From contig NZ_MRCE01000048.1 in NCBI RefSeq assembly GCF_001904725.1, forward strand, positions 1 through 48,480: a DNA stretch of 48,480 bases, read 5' to 3'. The stretch comes from Phormidium ambiguum IAM M-71. Lineage in GTDB: Bacteria; Cyanobacteriota; Cyanobacteriia; Cyanobacteriales; Aerosakkonemataceae. A program made the position numbers and the translations under genes. The notes under the pieces were generated by a model, which was not told the DNA's origin, made no database searches, and saw only the letters and a program-made list of their open reading frames with translations. Each line of letters begins with the position of its first letter. The stretch's first letter is position 1. This document shows positions 1-9,741 of the stretch, piece by piece.

Positions 1-33
1 AAAGAACAAAGCCGCCCTAAAGGGTCGGGGCTT
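1..33 (-). terminator. Possible terminator hairpin downstream of the 158-724 gene
   Basis: Read on the minus strand, this stretch folds as AAGCC..ACCCT, a TT loop, then AGGG.GGCTT, followed by the T-rich tail TTGTTCTTT. The stem is imperfect, with two bulges. It sits downstream of the minus-strand gene at 158-724, the right place for an intrinsic terminator, but it is at the window edge and could also be a dispersed palindrome. Confidence 0.35.
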
Positions 34-157
34 GTATCCCATTAATTTTGGTCAACATGATCAACAACCCATCACCTTGGTTAATACGACACTAACAACC
101 AGCAAACTCTCATCCAACCTAAATCTCTCCTCTGCCCCCCTGCCCCCCTGCCTTTCC

Positions 158-724
158 TCATGGTTGCAAAACCAACTGCCACTCGGACTTTTGGCGGTTC
201 CAAGCAGGTGAAGATGTTTCACCGACAATGTATGGCCCCCAGTAGCGCCCCGAACCATCTTGAGCAAAGGCAACTAGAACATCTCCTTTTTCTAGCTGTA
301 CAATTCCTTTAGCGGGTAAAGAGAGAACTAATCCACTGGTAGCACCTTCTTGGGGAGCAAAGTCCCAATGTCCAGGTTCGCCGTATACTGATTGTTTGAT
401 ATCGGCAGACTGTTGTTTTCTGGCTCCTACCTGTTTTGGTAAAAAGGCGACTCTTATCGGATAATCCGTTTGATTACTTAAGCGTAAAGCTCTAGCAGGT
501 GTTTTTACCTGATTTGTTGGGGGATTGATTTTCGCAGTTCTTGGGTTGTTGGCGACTGACTCAGTTGTGCTGGGATCAATATTTGACAAGGATACAGGGG
601 AAACCTGTGGCTGTGTTTGCTCAACAGTGACGCTGATTTGCCATCGACTGAGGATCAATGCGATGACTAAGAATAAAGAGGTAGCAGCAAAGATAGTGTA
701 AACTTGCCATTTTGGTAGACGCAT
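158..724 (-). CDS. Hypothetical protein with one N-terminal membrane anchor
   Basis: I do not recognise this 188-residue protein. It begins with a short basic stretch (MRLPKWQ) and one hydrophobic helix at about residues 8-26, so it is probably a membrane-anchored or exported protein with its bulk outside the cytoplasm. Residues 30-75 are rich in Ser, Thr, Pro, Asn and Gln and look like a disordered linker. The C-terminal part (about 78-188) is more ordered, with aromatic and glycine positions such as GHWDFAP, GLVLSLPAKG and GRYWGPY, suggesting a small beta domain. No catalytic motif is visible. The ATG at 722-724 is the first start in the frame. It is read away from ycf20, and the two genes share a roughly 370-base divergent spacer. 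Confidence 0.7.
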   Translation of the reverse strand: MRLPKWQVYTIFAATSLFLVIALILSRWQISVTVEQTQPQVSPVSLSNIDPSTTESVANNPRTAKINPPTNQVKTPARALRLSNQTDYPIRVAFLPKQVGARKQQSADIKQSVYGEPGHWDFAPQEGATSGLVLSLPAKGIVQLEKGDVLVAFAQDGSGRYWGPYIVGETSSPAWNRQKSEWQLVLQP

Positions 725-1095
725 AGTTTTTTAGATATATCTATTTTTATGTTGAAGAAGTGATAATTTTGTCATAGCAGATCCCCGTTCAAATTTAAAT
801 GGATCTCCAATAAATAAAACAACCTTTAACAGTATGGGGCAAAGGAAGGTGCAGTATTTTTCAAAGTTGTGGGAGATACCTATGTTTTATTTTCTGTTAC
901 CTTTCGCTGTTTATTCTTCCCTTTACCTACTAAAATCTATAAAATTAGGACTTATGCAACTGGCACAATTAGTGAGGTGCGTCAGAGATTGAAATTGAAG
1001 ATAAGCATCAAAGTTTGAAGTTCTGACGCACTCTACAACTAAAGTCTATAAAATGTTACTGATGTTCTTTGTTACTTGAAAAAAGTTTTCGGGAA
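725..1095. other. Divergent intergenic region holding one dispersed repeat
   Basis: This spacer separates the minus-strand anchor protein from ycf20. It is AT-rich and must hold both promoters, but I see no convincing -35/-10 pair. Its right half is occupied by the dispersed element at 947-1031. No small gene is apparent. Confidence 0.6.
947..1031. repeat. Dispersed palindromic element, AGGACTTAyGCA family, copy 1
   Basis: The element opens with AGGACTTATGCAACTGGCAC and carries an inner inverted repeat, GTGCGTCAGA at 977-986 against TCTGACGCAC at 1022-1031. The same opening and the same inner pair recur at 21334-21417. Related termini occur at 42401-42490 and 48397. The size and structure resemble a MITE or a small intergenic repeat; no transposase is present. 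Confidence 0.7.
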
Positions 1096-1431
1096 ATGCA
1101 AAATACTCGTCTCAATACTTTATTTGTTTCTACTAGCGATCGCGTTGGTGCTTGGTTCGGCAATCCTTGGCGAAGATTGTCATTACAAATAATCTGTTTG
1201 TTGTTTGGCTTTTTTCTGGGAACCGCTGTTTCTACGGAAGCAGGGCAATCGGCCCAATGGGATGTGCCAGCAGCAGCAATTTTGGTATTATTTACTGAGT
1301 TATATAGTAGATTTTTTTACACTACTAGAAAGTCAGGGGTACAACGCTCTTTGTTAATTGAGTTAATAAATTTAATCAAAATTGGCTTAACTTTTAGTTT
1401 GTTTATTGAAGCGTTTAAGCTTGGTTCTTGA
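1096..1431 (+). CDS. ycf20: Ycf20-like membrane protein (DUF565)
   Basis: A small membrane protein of the Ycf20/DUF565 family, conserved in cyanobacteria, algal plastids and plants. In plants the family has been tied to photoprotective energy dissipation; its biochemical role is unclear. The N-terminus MQNTRLNTL, the NPWRRLSL segment and the hydrophobic stretch ending FFLGTAVST are family hallmarks. A second hydrophobic segment covers about residues 55-75 and a third the C-terminus. I chose the ATG at 1096 because the protein then starts at the usual MQNTRLN; a TTG at 1069 would add nine residues. The stop lies four bases before the ATG of the glycerate kinase gene, so the two are probably co-transcribed. 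Confidence 0.88.
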   Translation: MQNTRLNTLFVSTSDRVGAWFGNPWRRLSLQIICLLFGFFLGTAVSTEAGQSAQWDVPAAAILVLFTELYSRFFYTTRKSGVQRSLLIELINLIKIGLTFSLFIEAFKLGS

Positions 1432-1435
1432 GACT

Positions 1436-2494
1436 ATGCCAGAAGTAAACAGAGTAGCGTTAAGAGAAATTCTGGAAAGTTTGGTTTTCGATCGGAGTTT
1501 ATTAACTACTTTTTGGGAAGAGTTACAGGTTTTGACTTTGGCAGATGAGTCAAGGGCAAAAGCTTTTGGGATTACATCAGAAAATGTAGCTGAATCGATC
1601 GATCTCCGATCGCACTTGTTCTGCCAACTCTACCCCCAAGTTACCGCATATTGCCAAAAAAAAGGCTTTTCTAGTCAGGCTTTAATTTTAGAAACTCTCT
1701 GGGAATTATGGTTGCCTTTGGCAATGCAGCTAGCTACTTGGCGGCGCGATTTACCGCGTCCTTTAATTCAAGGAATTTTGGGCGGACAAGGCACGGGAAA
1801 AACCACTTTAGCAGCTATTCTCAGATTAATTTTAAAACATTTGGGTTACGAAACTCTCAGTATTTCGATCGACGACCTGTACAAAACCTACGCCCAAAGG
1901 CAAGAACTACAAAAGCAAGACCCTAGATTAATTTGGCGCGGGCCTCCGGGAACTCATGATGTAAACTTGGGAATTGAGGTTTTAAATAAGTTGCGTCAAC
2001 AACAAATGCCTGTAGAAATTCCTCGCTTTGATAAGTCTCTTTGGCAAGGTCAAGGAGATAGAATTAAGCCAGAAATTGTGGAAAAAGTTGATATTGTATT
2101 ATTTGAAGGTTGGTTTGTTGGTGTGCGTCCGATCGATCCGACAAGCTTTGATTTTGCACCGGAACCAATTGTAACTTTAAGCGATCGCTCTTTCGCTCGT
2201 GACATCAATTTAAAACTGCAAGAATATGTTCCTTTGTGGCAACTTTTAGATCGATTAATTGTACTTTATCCTGTTGATTATCGACTTTCGATTCAATGGC
2301 GTAAACAAGCAGAACAAGAAATGATTGCGGCGGGAAAAAGCGGCATGACAGAGGAAACGATCGAGCAATTTGTCCAATATTTTTGGCGCAGTCTTCACCC
2401 AGAACTATTCATCAAACCATTAATTGAAAATTCTAATTTAGTAGATTTAACCATCGAAATTAATCCCGATCGTTCTCCTGGTTATGTTTATTAA
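1436..2494 (+). CDS. glyK: Glycerate kinase (D-glycerate 3-kinase type)
   Basis: A P-loop kinase of the plant and cyanobacterial glycerate kinase family. It phosphorylates D-glycerate to 3-phosphoglycerate, the last step of photorespiratory carbon salvage, in the cytoplasm. The Walker A loop GGQGTGKTT lies at residues 116-124, and SISIDDLY with the following KTY resembles the uridine-kinase-like fold around the second strand. RGPPGTHD and PRFDKS follow, and LFEGWFVG is the Walker B-like strand typical of this family. The length (352 residues) is normal for the bacterial form. I prefer the ATG at 1436; an upstream TTG at 1406 overlaps ycf20 and lacks support. The four-base gap to ycf20 suggests one operon. 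Confidence 0.9.
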   Translation: MPEVNRVALREILESLVFDRSLLTTFWEELQVLTLADESRAKAFGITSENVAESIDLRSHLFCQLYPQVTAYCQKKGFSSQALILETLWELWLPLAMQLATWRRDLPRPLIQGILGGQGTGKTTLAAILRLILKHLGYETLSISIDDLYKTYAQRQELQKQDPRLIWRGPPGTHDVNLGIEVLNKLRQQQMPVEIPRFDKSLWQGQGDRIKPEIVEKVDIVLFEGWFVGVRPIDPTSFDFAPEPIVTLSDRSFARDINLKLQEYVPLWQLLDRLIVLYPVDYRLSIQWRKQAEQEMIAAGKSGMTEETIEQFVQYFWRSLHPELFIKPLIENSNLVDLTIEINPDRSPGYVY

Positions 2495-2853
2495 TTAATT
2501 ATTGCCTTAGCTTGTAGCTATTAAATATAATAAGAAATAAAAATATTTAAGTAGAGACGTTGCATAGAACGTTTCTACAGTGTAGTTAATCGACCGGACA
2601 TGATATTAGTCATAGCAATTCTTAATATAATAAAAGCAGTAAAATTAAAATAAAGCTCCCACTTAAACTTAAGAATTGATTGATAACTTATTCTAAGTGT
2701 TTTATCCTGCAAGTAGGAAATTCCAGATCGATCGCCAAAGGCTCAGATTTTCCAGTATACTCTCGTTCCTAGTTCAACCGGACAACGAGAAGCAGAGGCG
2801 GAGCCTTTTAGTGCAGAATCACAGTGTAATTATGGAGGGTTTTACTATCGTTT
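2495..2853. other. AT-rich intergenic region
   Basis: This 359-base gap lies between glyK and a large sensor kinase, both on the plus strand. It holds the 28-base palindrome at 2551-2578 and otherwise plain AT-rich sequence. The GGAGG at 2834-2838 may serve the kinase, although its distance from the ATG at 2854 is long. No small gene or RNA was recognised. Confidence 0.6.
2551..2578. repeat. 28-base palindrome, GTAGAGACGTT family, copy 1
   Basis: Arms GTAGAGACGTT and AACGTTTCTAC (one mismatch) surround a six-base centre. A second copy of the same length and arms is at 43940-43967. It lies downstream of glyK and could act as a transcript-end hairpin, but recurrence suggests a dispersed repeat. 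Confidence 0.75.
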
Positions 2854-5800
2854 ATGCCTTCACCTCTTACCCTTTTTCTGCAACGCTTTTCACTTTACCC
2901 AGCCAAAATTCCGCTACGCTGGTTACTGGTGATTCCGTTTGTGTTGCAGACGGTGGGAACAACGGCGCTAGTGGGTTATCTTTCCTACCGGAGTGGACAA
3001 CAGGCGGTGGAAAATCTAGCGAATCAGTTGTTGCGACAAACTTCAGAACGAGTTAACGATCGCCTTAGCAGCTACTTGCAGCCATCACAATTAGTTGTCG
3101 CCAGCAATTATTTTATGGTAAAGCAGGGAATTTTAAACCTGAATAACCAAGAACAACTGCGACAGCAATTATGGCAGCAAATAAACTCTAATCCCTCGAT
3201 TCCTACCACTGGATTTTGGAGCGATCGAGGTAATGCTCTTACCTATGTGCGAATTTCTACAGAACAGGAAAAGATTCTTGCTGAACAAATTACAGGAAAA
3301 CCTACTCCCATTGGCACAATTTATTTGAATGAAATTAGTGCTAATCAGCGGCGATATTATCAGGTTGATTCCCAAGGAAAACCGCAAAAACTAGTTTATA
3401 AATTTAATGATGATTTTCGTAAATTAGCTTGGTATCGTAGAGCCAAAATTAGGAATCGCCAGCATTGGATACCAGTTTTTGTGGGGCGAATAAGTGCAAA
3501 GTTAGAAACCATGACAGTTGCGCCTGTTTATAATGCAGACAGAAGTTTTCAAGGATTTTTTACTGCCAACTATTTCTTGTTTAATTTCAGTACCTTCCTG
3601 AATCAGCTGCATTTTTCCCGCAATGGACAAGTTTTCATTATCGATCGATCGGGCAATTTGATTGCTACCTCAGTTTTATCAGAAAGATCGGCAATGAGAT
3701 TGGTGAATGGGAAACCGACTCGGTTGCCAGCTGTAAATAGTCAAGATGAATTAACGCGAAAAGTTGCTCAACAACTACTAACAAAATTTGGTAGCTTTCA
3801 CAACTTAAAAAATGTCAAACAACTAAATTTGACATTTAATCATCAACGAAACTTTGTGCAGGTTACACCTTACAAAGATAAGTATGGCTTGGATTGGCTG
3901 GTGGTAATGGTGATCCCTGAATCAGATTTTATGGCTCAAATTCACAGCAATAGCCGTACTACTGTTTTACTTTGCTTACTCGTATTGGGATTATCGATCG
4001 CATCAGGAATCGCCATTGCCAGTGCCTTTACTTCTCGCATTACTCGACTGAATAAAATTAGTCAAAAATTAGCAGACGGAGATTTAACCCAAAGGTTGCC
4101 AATTGATAGCTCAATTGTTGAAGTACAAAAATTAGCGCACTCTTTCAACTTGATGGCAGAACAACTGCAACAACTGTTCCAGAGGCAAGTAGAAACAGAA
4201 GCAACTCGTTTGAGTGAAGCTTACTTTCAAAAACTGGCTGGGGCAATACCAGGGATGATTTACACTTATTCTCAATATGTTGACGGTTCTCAAGCATTTG
4301 AGTATGTTAGTTCCTTCTGTCGAGATATTCTGGAACTGGAACCAGAACAAATTATCGCAGATGCCAATATTGCTTTAAATCAAATTCATTCTGAAGATCG
4401 TCTGGCGCATTATGCTGCGGTGCAACATAGTTTTGTGACACTCAAACCCTTTAATTTTACTTTTCGCAATATTACTCCTTCGGGTAAACTTAAGTGGTTG
4501 GAAGCAAATTCTCGTCCGCTGCGTAATGACAATGGTACTGTTACTTGGTACGGGATTTTATTTGATATTACCGATCGCAAACAAGCAGAAATTGCCCTTC
4601 AGCGTTACGAAAGAATTGTCTCTGCTACTATTGATGGCATTGTCTTAATCGATCGTAATTACCGCTACCAAATTGTTAATCAAACTTACTGTCAGTGGCA
4701 TAAAAAAAGCATTGACGAAATTATTGGACACTCGATCGCTGAAATCCTCGGAGAGGAAGTTTTTCAAACTGTAATTAAACCTCGGATCGATTGCTGCTTG
4801 CAGGGAGAAACGATCGAGTACACTAAATGGTTGACATTGCCTGGGATGGGAGCGCAATTTTTCAGTGTTACCTATATTCCCTATCTAAATACTGATGCTT
4901 CAATTTCTGGCGTAGTTGCCAGCTTACGAAATATTACTCCTTTAAAGCTAGCAGAAATCGCTTTACGTCAGAGCGAACAGAAATTTCGTGGCGCATTCGA
5001 TACTATTTCGGCGGGAATGGCGCTGGTGTCTCCCGCAGGCGGCTTTTTAGAAGTCAATGCTGCCTTATGCAAAATCTTTAAGTACTCAGAAGAAGAACTG
5101 TTGAAACTTAGATTTGAAGATATCGAACATCCAGACGATCGTTATACTGATGTTGATTGGATCAAACCAATTTTTTCTGGGAAAATATCCGCTTATCAAG
5201 TTGAAAAGCGATTTTTGACTAAACAGGGACAAATTATTTGGGGCTTGATGAACTTGGCTTTGATGCGAGATGCTCAAGCTAATCCACTTTATTTAATTGT
5301 GCAAATCGCTGATATTACCGATCGCAAACAAGCGGAAATAGCCAGGGAAGAAAGTGAAGCTCGTTTGAGATTAGCATTGGAAGTTTCTGGTGCGATCGCC
5401 TGGGAGCGAGATTTGGAAACAGATGAGATGTTGTTTACCAAAACCGTCTTATCAGAGATTCCCAAAAAAGTCTCTTATCTGCAAGCAATGGCACAAGTGC
5501 ATCCTGAAGATCGAGAAGCTCTCCATGAAGCTAATCAGAAAGCTATTGCTCAGTGCGGCACATTCCAGATTGAACATCGGGTGGCAGTTTCTTTAGAAAA
5601 ACCGGAATGGCGATGGTTTCAAGTTAGTGCCAGAGTTCTGACTGATGCTAGAGGTAAACCTGTTCGCCTAATTGGAATGTCGGTGGATATTACCGATCGT
5701 CATCAGCTTGATACGATGAAAAATGAATTTATTTCAATGGTGAGTCATGAACTAAGGACACCTTTAACTTCTATTAGTGGTTCTCTTTGTCTTTTGGAAT

Positions 5801-6450
5801 CGGGTGTTTTGAAGAATAAACCACAGGTTGCCCAACAAATGTTAGAAATTGGGGTGAAAAATACTCAACGCTTAGTACGTTTAGTTAATGATATTCTCGA
5901 TTTACAGCGATTAGAGTCTGGCAAAATGCCTTTGGTGAAGGAAGTTTGCCAAGTTAATGATTTATTTGAGCAAGCAGTAGAATCCGTACAGACGATCGCT
6001 AATCAAGGGGAAGTTACTTTAGAATTTACGCCTCTAAATGTTTCAGTTCGAGCTTCTCCTGATGAAATTATCCAAACTTTGATTAACCTTGTGGGCAATG
6101 CGATTAAGTTTTCTCCGCCTAGAAGTACTATTTGGTTGAAAGCTGAAGTTATTAACAATTTCGATCGGCGAATCCGCCATCAATTTCCCGATCTAGAAAA
6201 TAATATCTCCAGTTCTTACATCCTGTTCTCAATTACAGACCAAGGACGCGGCATTCCCGCAGAAAAACTCGATTCAATTTTTGGACGTTTCCAACAAGTA
6301 GATATCTTGGATTCTCGCCAGAAAGGTGGCACAGGTTTAGGATTAGCTATTTGCAAAAATATTGTGCAACGCCATCAAGGAGAAATTTGGGTACAAAGTG
6401 CGATCGGACAAGGTAGTACTTTTTATTTCACGTTACCGATGGAAGATTAG
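2854..6450 (+). CDS. Multidomain sensor histidine kinase (Cache-HAMP-PAS x4-HisKA-HATPase)
   Basis: A 1198-residue transmembrane histidine kinase. Order of domains: membrane helix at about 23-47, an extracytoplasmic Cache-type sensor region at about 50-365, a second helix at 369-392, HAMP at about 393-445, four PAS/PAC modules (about 453-579, 584-700, 705-828 and 832-955; three end in an ITDRKQAE or ITDRHQLD motif and the second in RNITPLKLAE), HisKA with SHELRTPL whose phospho-acceptor is His965, and a C-terminal HATPase with N box NLVGNAIKF, G1 DQGRGIP, F box FGRFQQ and G2 GGTGLGLAI. There is no receiver domain and no response regulator beside it, so its partner lies elsewhere. The ligand is unknown. 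The next gene is another large kinase in the same direction, 391 bases away. Confidence 0.93.
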   Translation: MPSPLTLFLQRFSLYPAKIPLRWLLVIPFVLQTVGTTALVGYLSYRSGQQAVENLANQLLRQTSERVNDRLSSYLQPSQLVVASNYFMVKQGILNLNNQEQLRQQLWQQINSNPSIPTTGFWSDRGNALTYVRISTEQEKILAEQITGKPTPIGTIYLNEISANQRRYYQVDSQGKPQKLVYKFNDDFRKLAWYRRAKIRNRQHWIPVFVGRISAKLETMTVAPVYNADRSFQGFFTANYFLFNFSTFLNQLHFSRNGQVFIIDRSGNLIATSVLSERSAMRLVNGKPTRLPAVNSQDELTRKVAQQLLTKFGSFHNLKNVKQLNLTFNHQRNFVQVTPYKDKYGLDWLVVMVIPESDFMAQIHSNSRTTVLLCLLVLGLSIASGIAIASAFTSRITRLNKISQKLADGDLTQRLPIDSSIVEVQKLAHSFNLMAEQLQQLFQRQVETEATRLSEAYFQKLAGAIPGMIYTYSQYVDGSQAFEYVSSFCRDILELEPEQIIADANIALNQIHSEDRLAHYAAVQHSFVTLKPFNFTFRNITPSGKLKWLEANSRPLRNDNGTVTWYGILFDITDRKQAEIALQRYERIVSATIDGIVLIDRNYRYQIVNQTYCQWHKKSIDEIIGHSIAEILGEEVFQTVIKPRIDCCLQGETIEYTKWLTLPGMGAQFFSVTYIPYLNTDASISGVVASLRNITPLKLAEIALRQSEQKFRGAFDTISAGMALVSPAGGFLEVNAALCKIFKYSEEELLKLRFEDIEHPDDRYTDVDWIKPIFSGKISAYQVEKRFLTKQGQIIWGLMNLALMRDAQANPLYLIVQIADITDRKQAEIAREESEARLRLALEVSGAIAWERDLETDEMLFTKTVLSEIPKKVSYLQAMAQVHPEDREALHEANQKAIAQCGTFQIEHRVAVSLEKPEWRWFQVSARVLTDARGKPVRLIGMSVDITDRHQLDTMKNEFISMVSHELRTPLTSISGSLCLLESGVLKNKPQVAQQMLEIGVKNTQRLVRLVNDILDLQRLESGKMPLVKEVCQVNDLFEQAVESVQTIANQGEVTLEFTPLNVSVRASPDEIIQTLINLVGNAIKFSPPRSTIWLKAEVINNFDRRIRHQFPDLENNISSSYILFSITDQGRGIPAEKLDSIFGRFQQVDILDSRQKGGTGLGLAICKNIVQRHQGEIWVQSAIGQGSTFYFTLPMED

Positions 6451-6841
6451 CTTAGCGATCGGTAAATTTACTTTTGCCAGAGGTCTTACTGCTACAACTG
6501 GATTGGTATAGTATTATACTAAAATTATTCGCATTCTCTTCGATACTTCAAGAATTATGACATTTGTAAAATATGATTCAATTTCACCAAGAATGCCAAA
6601 ATAGAATTAAGCTAGGATTAAAATTAATTAGAATAAAAAGAGTTTTGACAATTGAGCCAAGATATGCGTATTAAATTCTTGGCAGGGAAATTAAAGGTTA
6701 GCAATTATTACCTTAATTGAATTTAGTAACAGTGAAACTCAGTTCAGCTAAAAGGGAAAGTGGCTATAGTTAGCTGAGCAAAGAAAAAAGTAAATTTTCG
6801 CTTATTTAATCTTCCAATTCAGCATTGTCAAAGGTGTAATT
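6451..6841. other. AT-rich intergenic region between two kinase genes
   Basis: This 391-base spacer is strongly AT-rich. A short palindrome (TAGTAT, T, ATACTA) lies at 6509-6521. I see no gene, no clear terminator and no RNA; it presumably carries the promoter of the downstream kinase. AAAGGTG about nine bases before the ATG at 6842 is a plausible ribosome-binding site. Confidence 0.55.
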
Positions 6842-9604
6842 ATGGCGGGTTCTATATCCCTAATACCTAATGTAGCGTCGGGATTATATTCTAAGAAACA
6901 GTTAGTCAACTTAGAAATTGAGGATCAATATAAAAGGAGTGTAATCTTGCAAAAAGTAATTGCGCGGATTTGGAACGCTTCAGAAAGTTTAGGAATCCAA
7001 AATTGTACACCTATAGAAATAGCTTTAGAAGAAATAGCTAAGTTATTAGATATAGAACGTTGTAGTTTTTTATGGTATTTGCCAAGTAATAAACAAATTA
7101 AAGTAACTTATGAATGGGTGGCGGAAAAACAAAAATTAATTTCTGGAGAATGTTGTCCATTAGAAATATTTACTGGTGCTGCTAGTGCCTTAGAAAAAAT
7201 TGCTTCAGGAATGACAAATGACTTAATTTTTGTGAAATTTGGAACGGAAGCAATGTTGGCATCTTTTGAAGCGATCGCCCAAATGCTAACACAGCAAAAC
7301 AATGGGAGAACGCGGCGAAAAAGAAGCGAACAAAATTCTTTAGCGAAGCAAGATTTTGCTCAATTAATCATTCCTGTTTGTCGGGATAATACTGGGGAAT
7401 TTTTTGAAGAAACATCCTTGGGATTGATTGCTTGTTATTGTTCTCATCCGCGTCATTGGAGTGCAAATGAGCTTGAATTTTTGCAATTAATTGCTCAACA
7501 ATTAGCGATCGCCATTCGCCAATCTCAAATTTACGAACGCAGTCAAAGACAAGCACAAAGAGAGAAATTAATTAATCAAATAACCAGCCAAACCAGACAA
7601 AGTTTAGATTTAGAAACAATTTTAAATTCAGCGATCGAACTGTTGTTAGAGGCGTTAGAAGTCGATCGTTGTTTAGTGCATTTAGTAGAAAATGTCAGTG
7701 AAGCAAAAATTGATTTTAAACAAAATAAAATATTAGAAAATCCTAATTCTGAATTGACAGATGCCGAAGCGAAGAGCTTTTGGGAAACTGCTCATCAAAT
7801 AGCTTATCGTCGTCAGCATTTATATGAAGTTTATCGCCCGCCTTTTACTACTTCTTTAAGTGATTTTGACACCCAAGGGCCGATTACGCAATGGGTAATT
7901 CAAAATCGACAATCAGTAGTAATTAATGATATCGCTCAAGATACAAGAATTGGCGAACAAAATGAAGAATACCAAAAAGCAGAAATTAAATCTTCTTTAG
8001 TCGTTCCCGTACAAGCAAATAATGTATTACACGCTCTTCTTTATCTTAACCAATGTGCTTATAATCGTTATTGGTCGAAAAGTGATTTAGAATTAGCAGA
8101 AGCCGTTGCCAATCAATTAGCTATTGCCATCCATCAAGCTTGTTTGTATGCTCAAAGTCGGGCGGCGATGGAGCGGGAGTCTTTATTAAGGGTAATTAGT
8201 AATCAAATTCATCGCACCTTAGATTTAAAGACAATTTTACAAACAACTGTCACGCAAATCCAAAACTTCTTGGCGACAGATCGAGTAGCAATATATCAGT
8301 TTACTGACGAAGTTCAAGGTGAGTTATTAGTACAAGAAAGTAAAGAATATGGCTCAAATATTTTGCAGGAAATGAGCCAAAATTGTTGTTTTTTACACAA
8401 GTATTCCTATCCATATCAAGGGGAAGTTGTCCAAATAATTAATGATGTGGCTAATGCGGATATTAGCGATCGCCATTTAGTCTTTTTGCAGCAGTTACAA
8501 GTAAGAGCGAGTTTAGTTGTACCAATTTTTAAAACCGAAGAAATAGGAGAAAAAAGTACAAAATTTAATACCAACCAAATTTGGGGATTATTGATTGTGC
8601 AAGAGTGCGATCGACCAAGAGTTTGGAAAGATTTTGAGATAGAATTACTACAACAAATTAGTACGCAATTAGCGATCGCTATTCAACAAGCCGAACTTTA
8701 TAAACAAAGTGAAATGGCTGCGGCTAACGCGCAAAAAAAAGCCGCAGCTTTGCAACAGGCTTTGTATGACTTAAAACAAGCCCAATCGCAGTTAATTCAA
8801 ACCGAAAAAATGTCTACATTGGGGCAATTAGTAGCAGGTGTAGCCCATGAAATCAACAATCCAGTTAACTTCATTTATGGCAATTTAACTTATGCTAATA
8901 ATTATAGTAAAGACTTACTAAAATTGATCAAACTTTACCAAAAATATTATCCTAATCCTGAACCGGAAATTCTAGAATGTATGGAAGAAATAGACTTAGA
9001 ATTTTTGATTCAGGATATGTTGAAAATTCTATCTTCCATGAAAGTAGGGGCCGATCGAATTAGACAAATAGTATTAACTTTGCGTAATTTTTCCAGAGTC
9101 GATCAAGCCGAGAAAAAAGCAGTTGACATTCATGAAGGCATTGAAAGCACTTTATTAATCTTACAAAATCGCCTCAAAGCTAACGGCACAAATCCCCAAA
9201 TTCAAGTAATTAAAAATTACGGAAAATTACCTTTAGTAGAATGTTTTGCGGGACAGTTAAATCAAGTATTCATGAATATTATTAGTAATGCCATAGATGC
9301 GTTAGAAGAGAAAAAACATCAAACAAATTCATCACCTACAATTAGAATTAGAACCGAATTTACAGATTCTAATTCTATTTTAATCCGTATTGCTGATAAT
9401 GGCCCCGGTATATCAGCCAAAGCCAAGAAAAAAATGTTTGATGCTTTTTTCACCACTAAACCAGTAGGAAAAGGTACAGGTTTAGGCTTATCAATTAGTT
9501 ACCAAATTATAGTAGATAGACATCAAGGTTCAATTTGGTGCGAGTCAACTTTAGGAGAAGGTACAGAATTTTTGATCAAAATTCCTGTAATCCAAAATAA
9601 ATAA
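6842..9604 (+). CDS. Soluble sensor histidine kinase with three GAF domains
   Basis: A 920-residue cytoplasmic histidine kinase without membrane helices. GAF domains lie at about residues 40-220, 255-435 and 460-620, each closing with a helix such as QLAIAIRQSQIYE. A coiled linker leads to HisKA with GVAHEINNPVNF (His669) and a C-terminal HATPase with N box NIISNAIDALEE, G1 DNGPGI and G2 GKGTGLGLS. The HEINNP type H box is typical of kinases related to NtrB and HupT. The third GAF resembles a cyanobacteriochrome: it has NCCF at 514-517 and LVVPI, but Arg544 stands where the chromophore-binding cysteine is expected, followed by His545. So bilin binding is doubtful. No response regulator is adjacent. 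The gene ends at a strong hairpin, convergent with tldE. Confidence 0.92.
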   Translation: MAGSISLIPNVASGLYSKKQLVNLEIEDQYKRSVILQKVIARIWNASESLGIQNCTPIEIALEEIAKLLDIERCSFLWYLPSNKQIKVTYEWVAEKQKLISGECCPLEIFTGAASALEKIASGMTNDLIFVKFGTEAMLASFEAIAQMLTQQNNGRTRRKRSEQNSLAKQDFAQLIIPVCRDNTGEFFEETSLGLIACYCSHPRHWSANELEFLQLIAQQLAIAIRQSQIYERSQRQAQREKLINQITSQTRQSLDLETILNSAIELLLEALEVDRCLVHLVENVSEAKIDFKQNKILENPNSELTDAEAKSFWETAHQIAYRRQHLYEVYRPPFTTSLSDFDTQGPITQWVIQNRQSVVINDIAQDTRIGEQNEEYQKAEIKSSLVVPVQANNVLHALLYLNQCAYNRYWSKSDLELAEAVANQLAIAIHQACLYAQSRAAMERESLLRVISNQIHRTLDLKTILQTTVTQIQNFLATDRVAIYQFTDEVQGELLVQESKEYGSNILQEMSQNCCFLHKYSYPYQGEVVQIINDVANADISDRHLVFLQQLQVRASLVVPIFKTEEIGEKSTKFNTNQIWGLLIVQECDRPRVWKDFEIELLQQISTQLAIAIQQAELYKQSEMAAANAQKKAAALQQALYDLKQAQSQLIQTEKMSTLGQLVAGVAHEINNPVNFIYGNLTYANNYSKDLLKLIKLYQKYYPNPEPEILECMEEIDLEFLIQDMLKILSSMKVGADRIRQIVLTLRNFSRVDQAEKKAVDIHEGIESTLLILQNRLKANGTNPQIQVIKNYGKLPLVECFAGQLNQVFMNIISNAIDALEEKKHQTNSSPTIRIRTEFTDSNSILIRIADNGPGISAKAKKKMFDAFFTTKPVGKGTGLGLSISYQIIVDRHQGSIWCESTLGEGTEFLIKIPVIQNK

Positions 9605-9660
9605 TTATCAGCACTCAAGTTTTAACAATTAGAAATACGCACTACTTAAAAAATTTCTTA

Positions 9661-9700
9661 GTACGTTGTTGCGCTTTAGCGCCAAAGCGCAACAACGTAC
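9661..9700. terminator. Bidirectional hairpin between convergent kinase and tldE genes
   Basis: Two 20-base arms beginning GTACGTTGTTGCGC pair with a single mismatch and almost no loop. The hairpin lies midway between two convergent genes, so it may end transcription from both sides. A related hairpin with GTTGCGATTTAGCGC arms sits between the next convergent pair at 19977-20018, so it is also a dispersed repeat. Confidence 0.65.
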
Positions 9701-9741
9701 CTTAAAACGTAAATCCTGAAGAATTTAGATTTACTGACAAA

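Noticed and set aside
2697-3056. Plus-strand 119-residue open frame overlapping the start of the first kinase
   Set aside because: It overlaps the well-supported kinase frame and resembles nothing; codon pattern favours the kinase frame.
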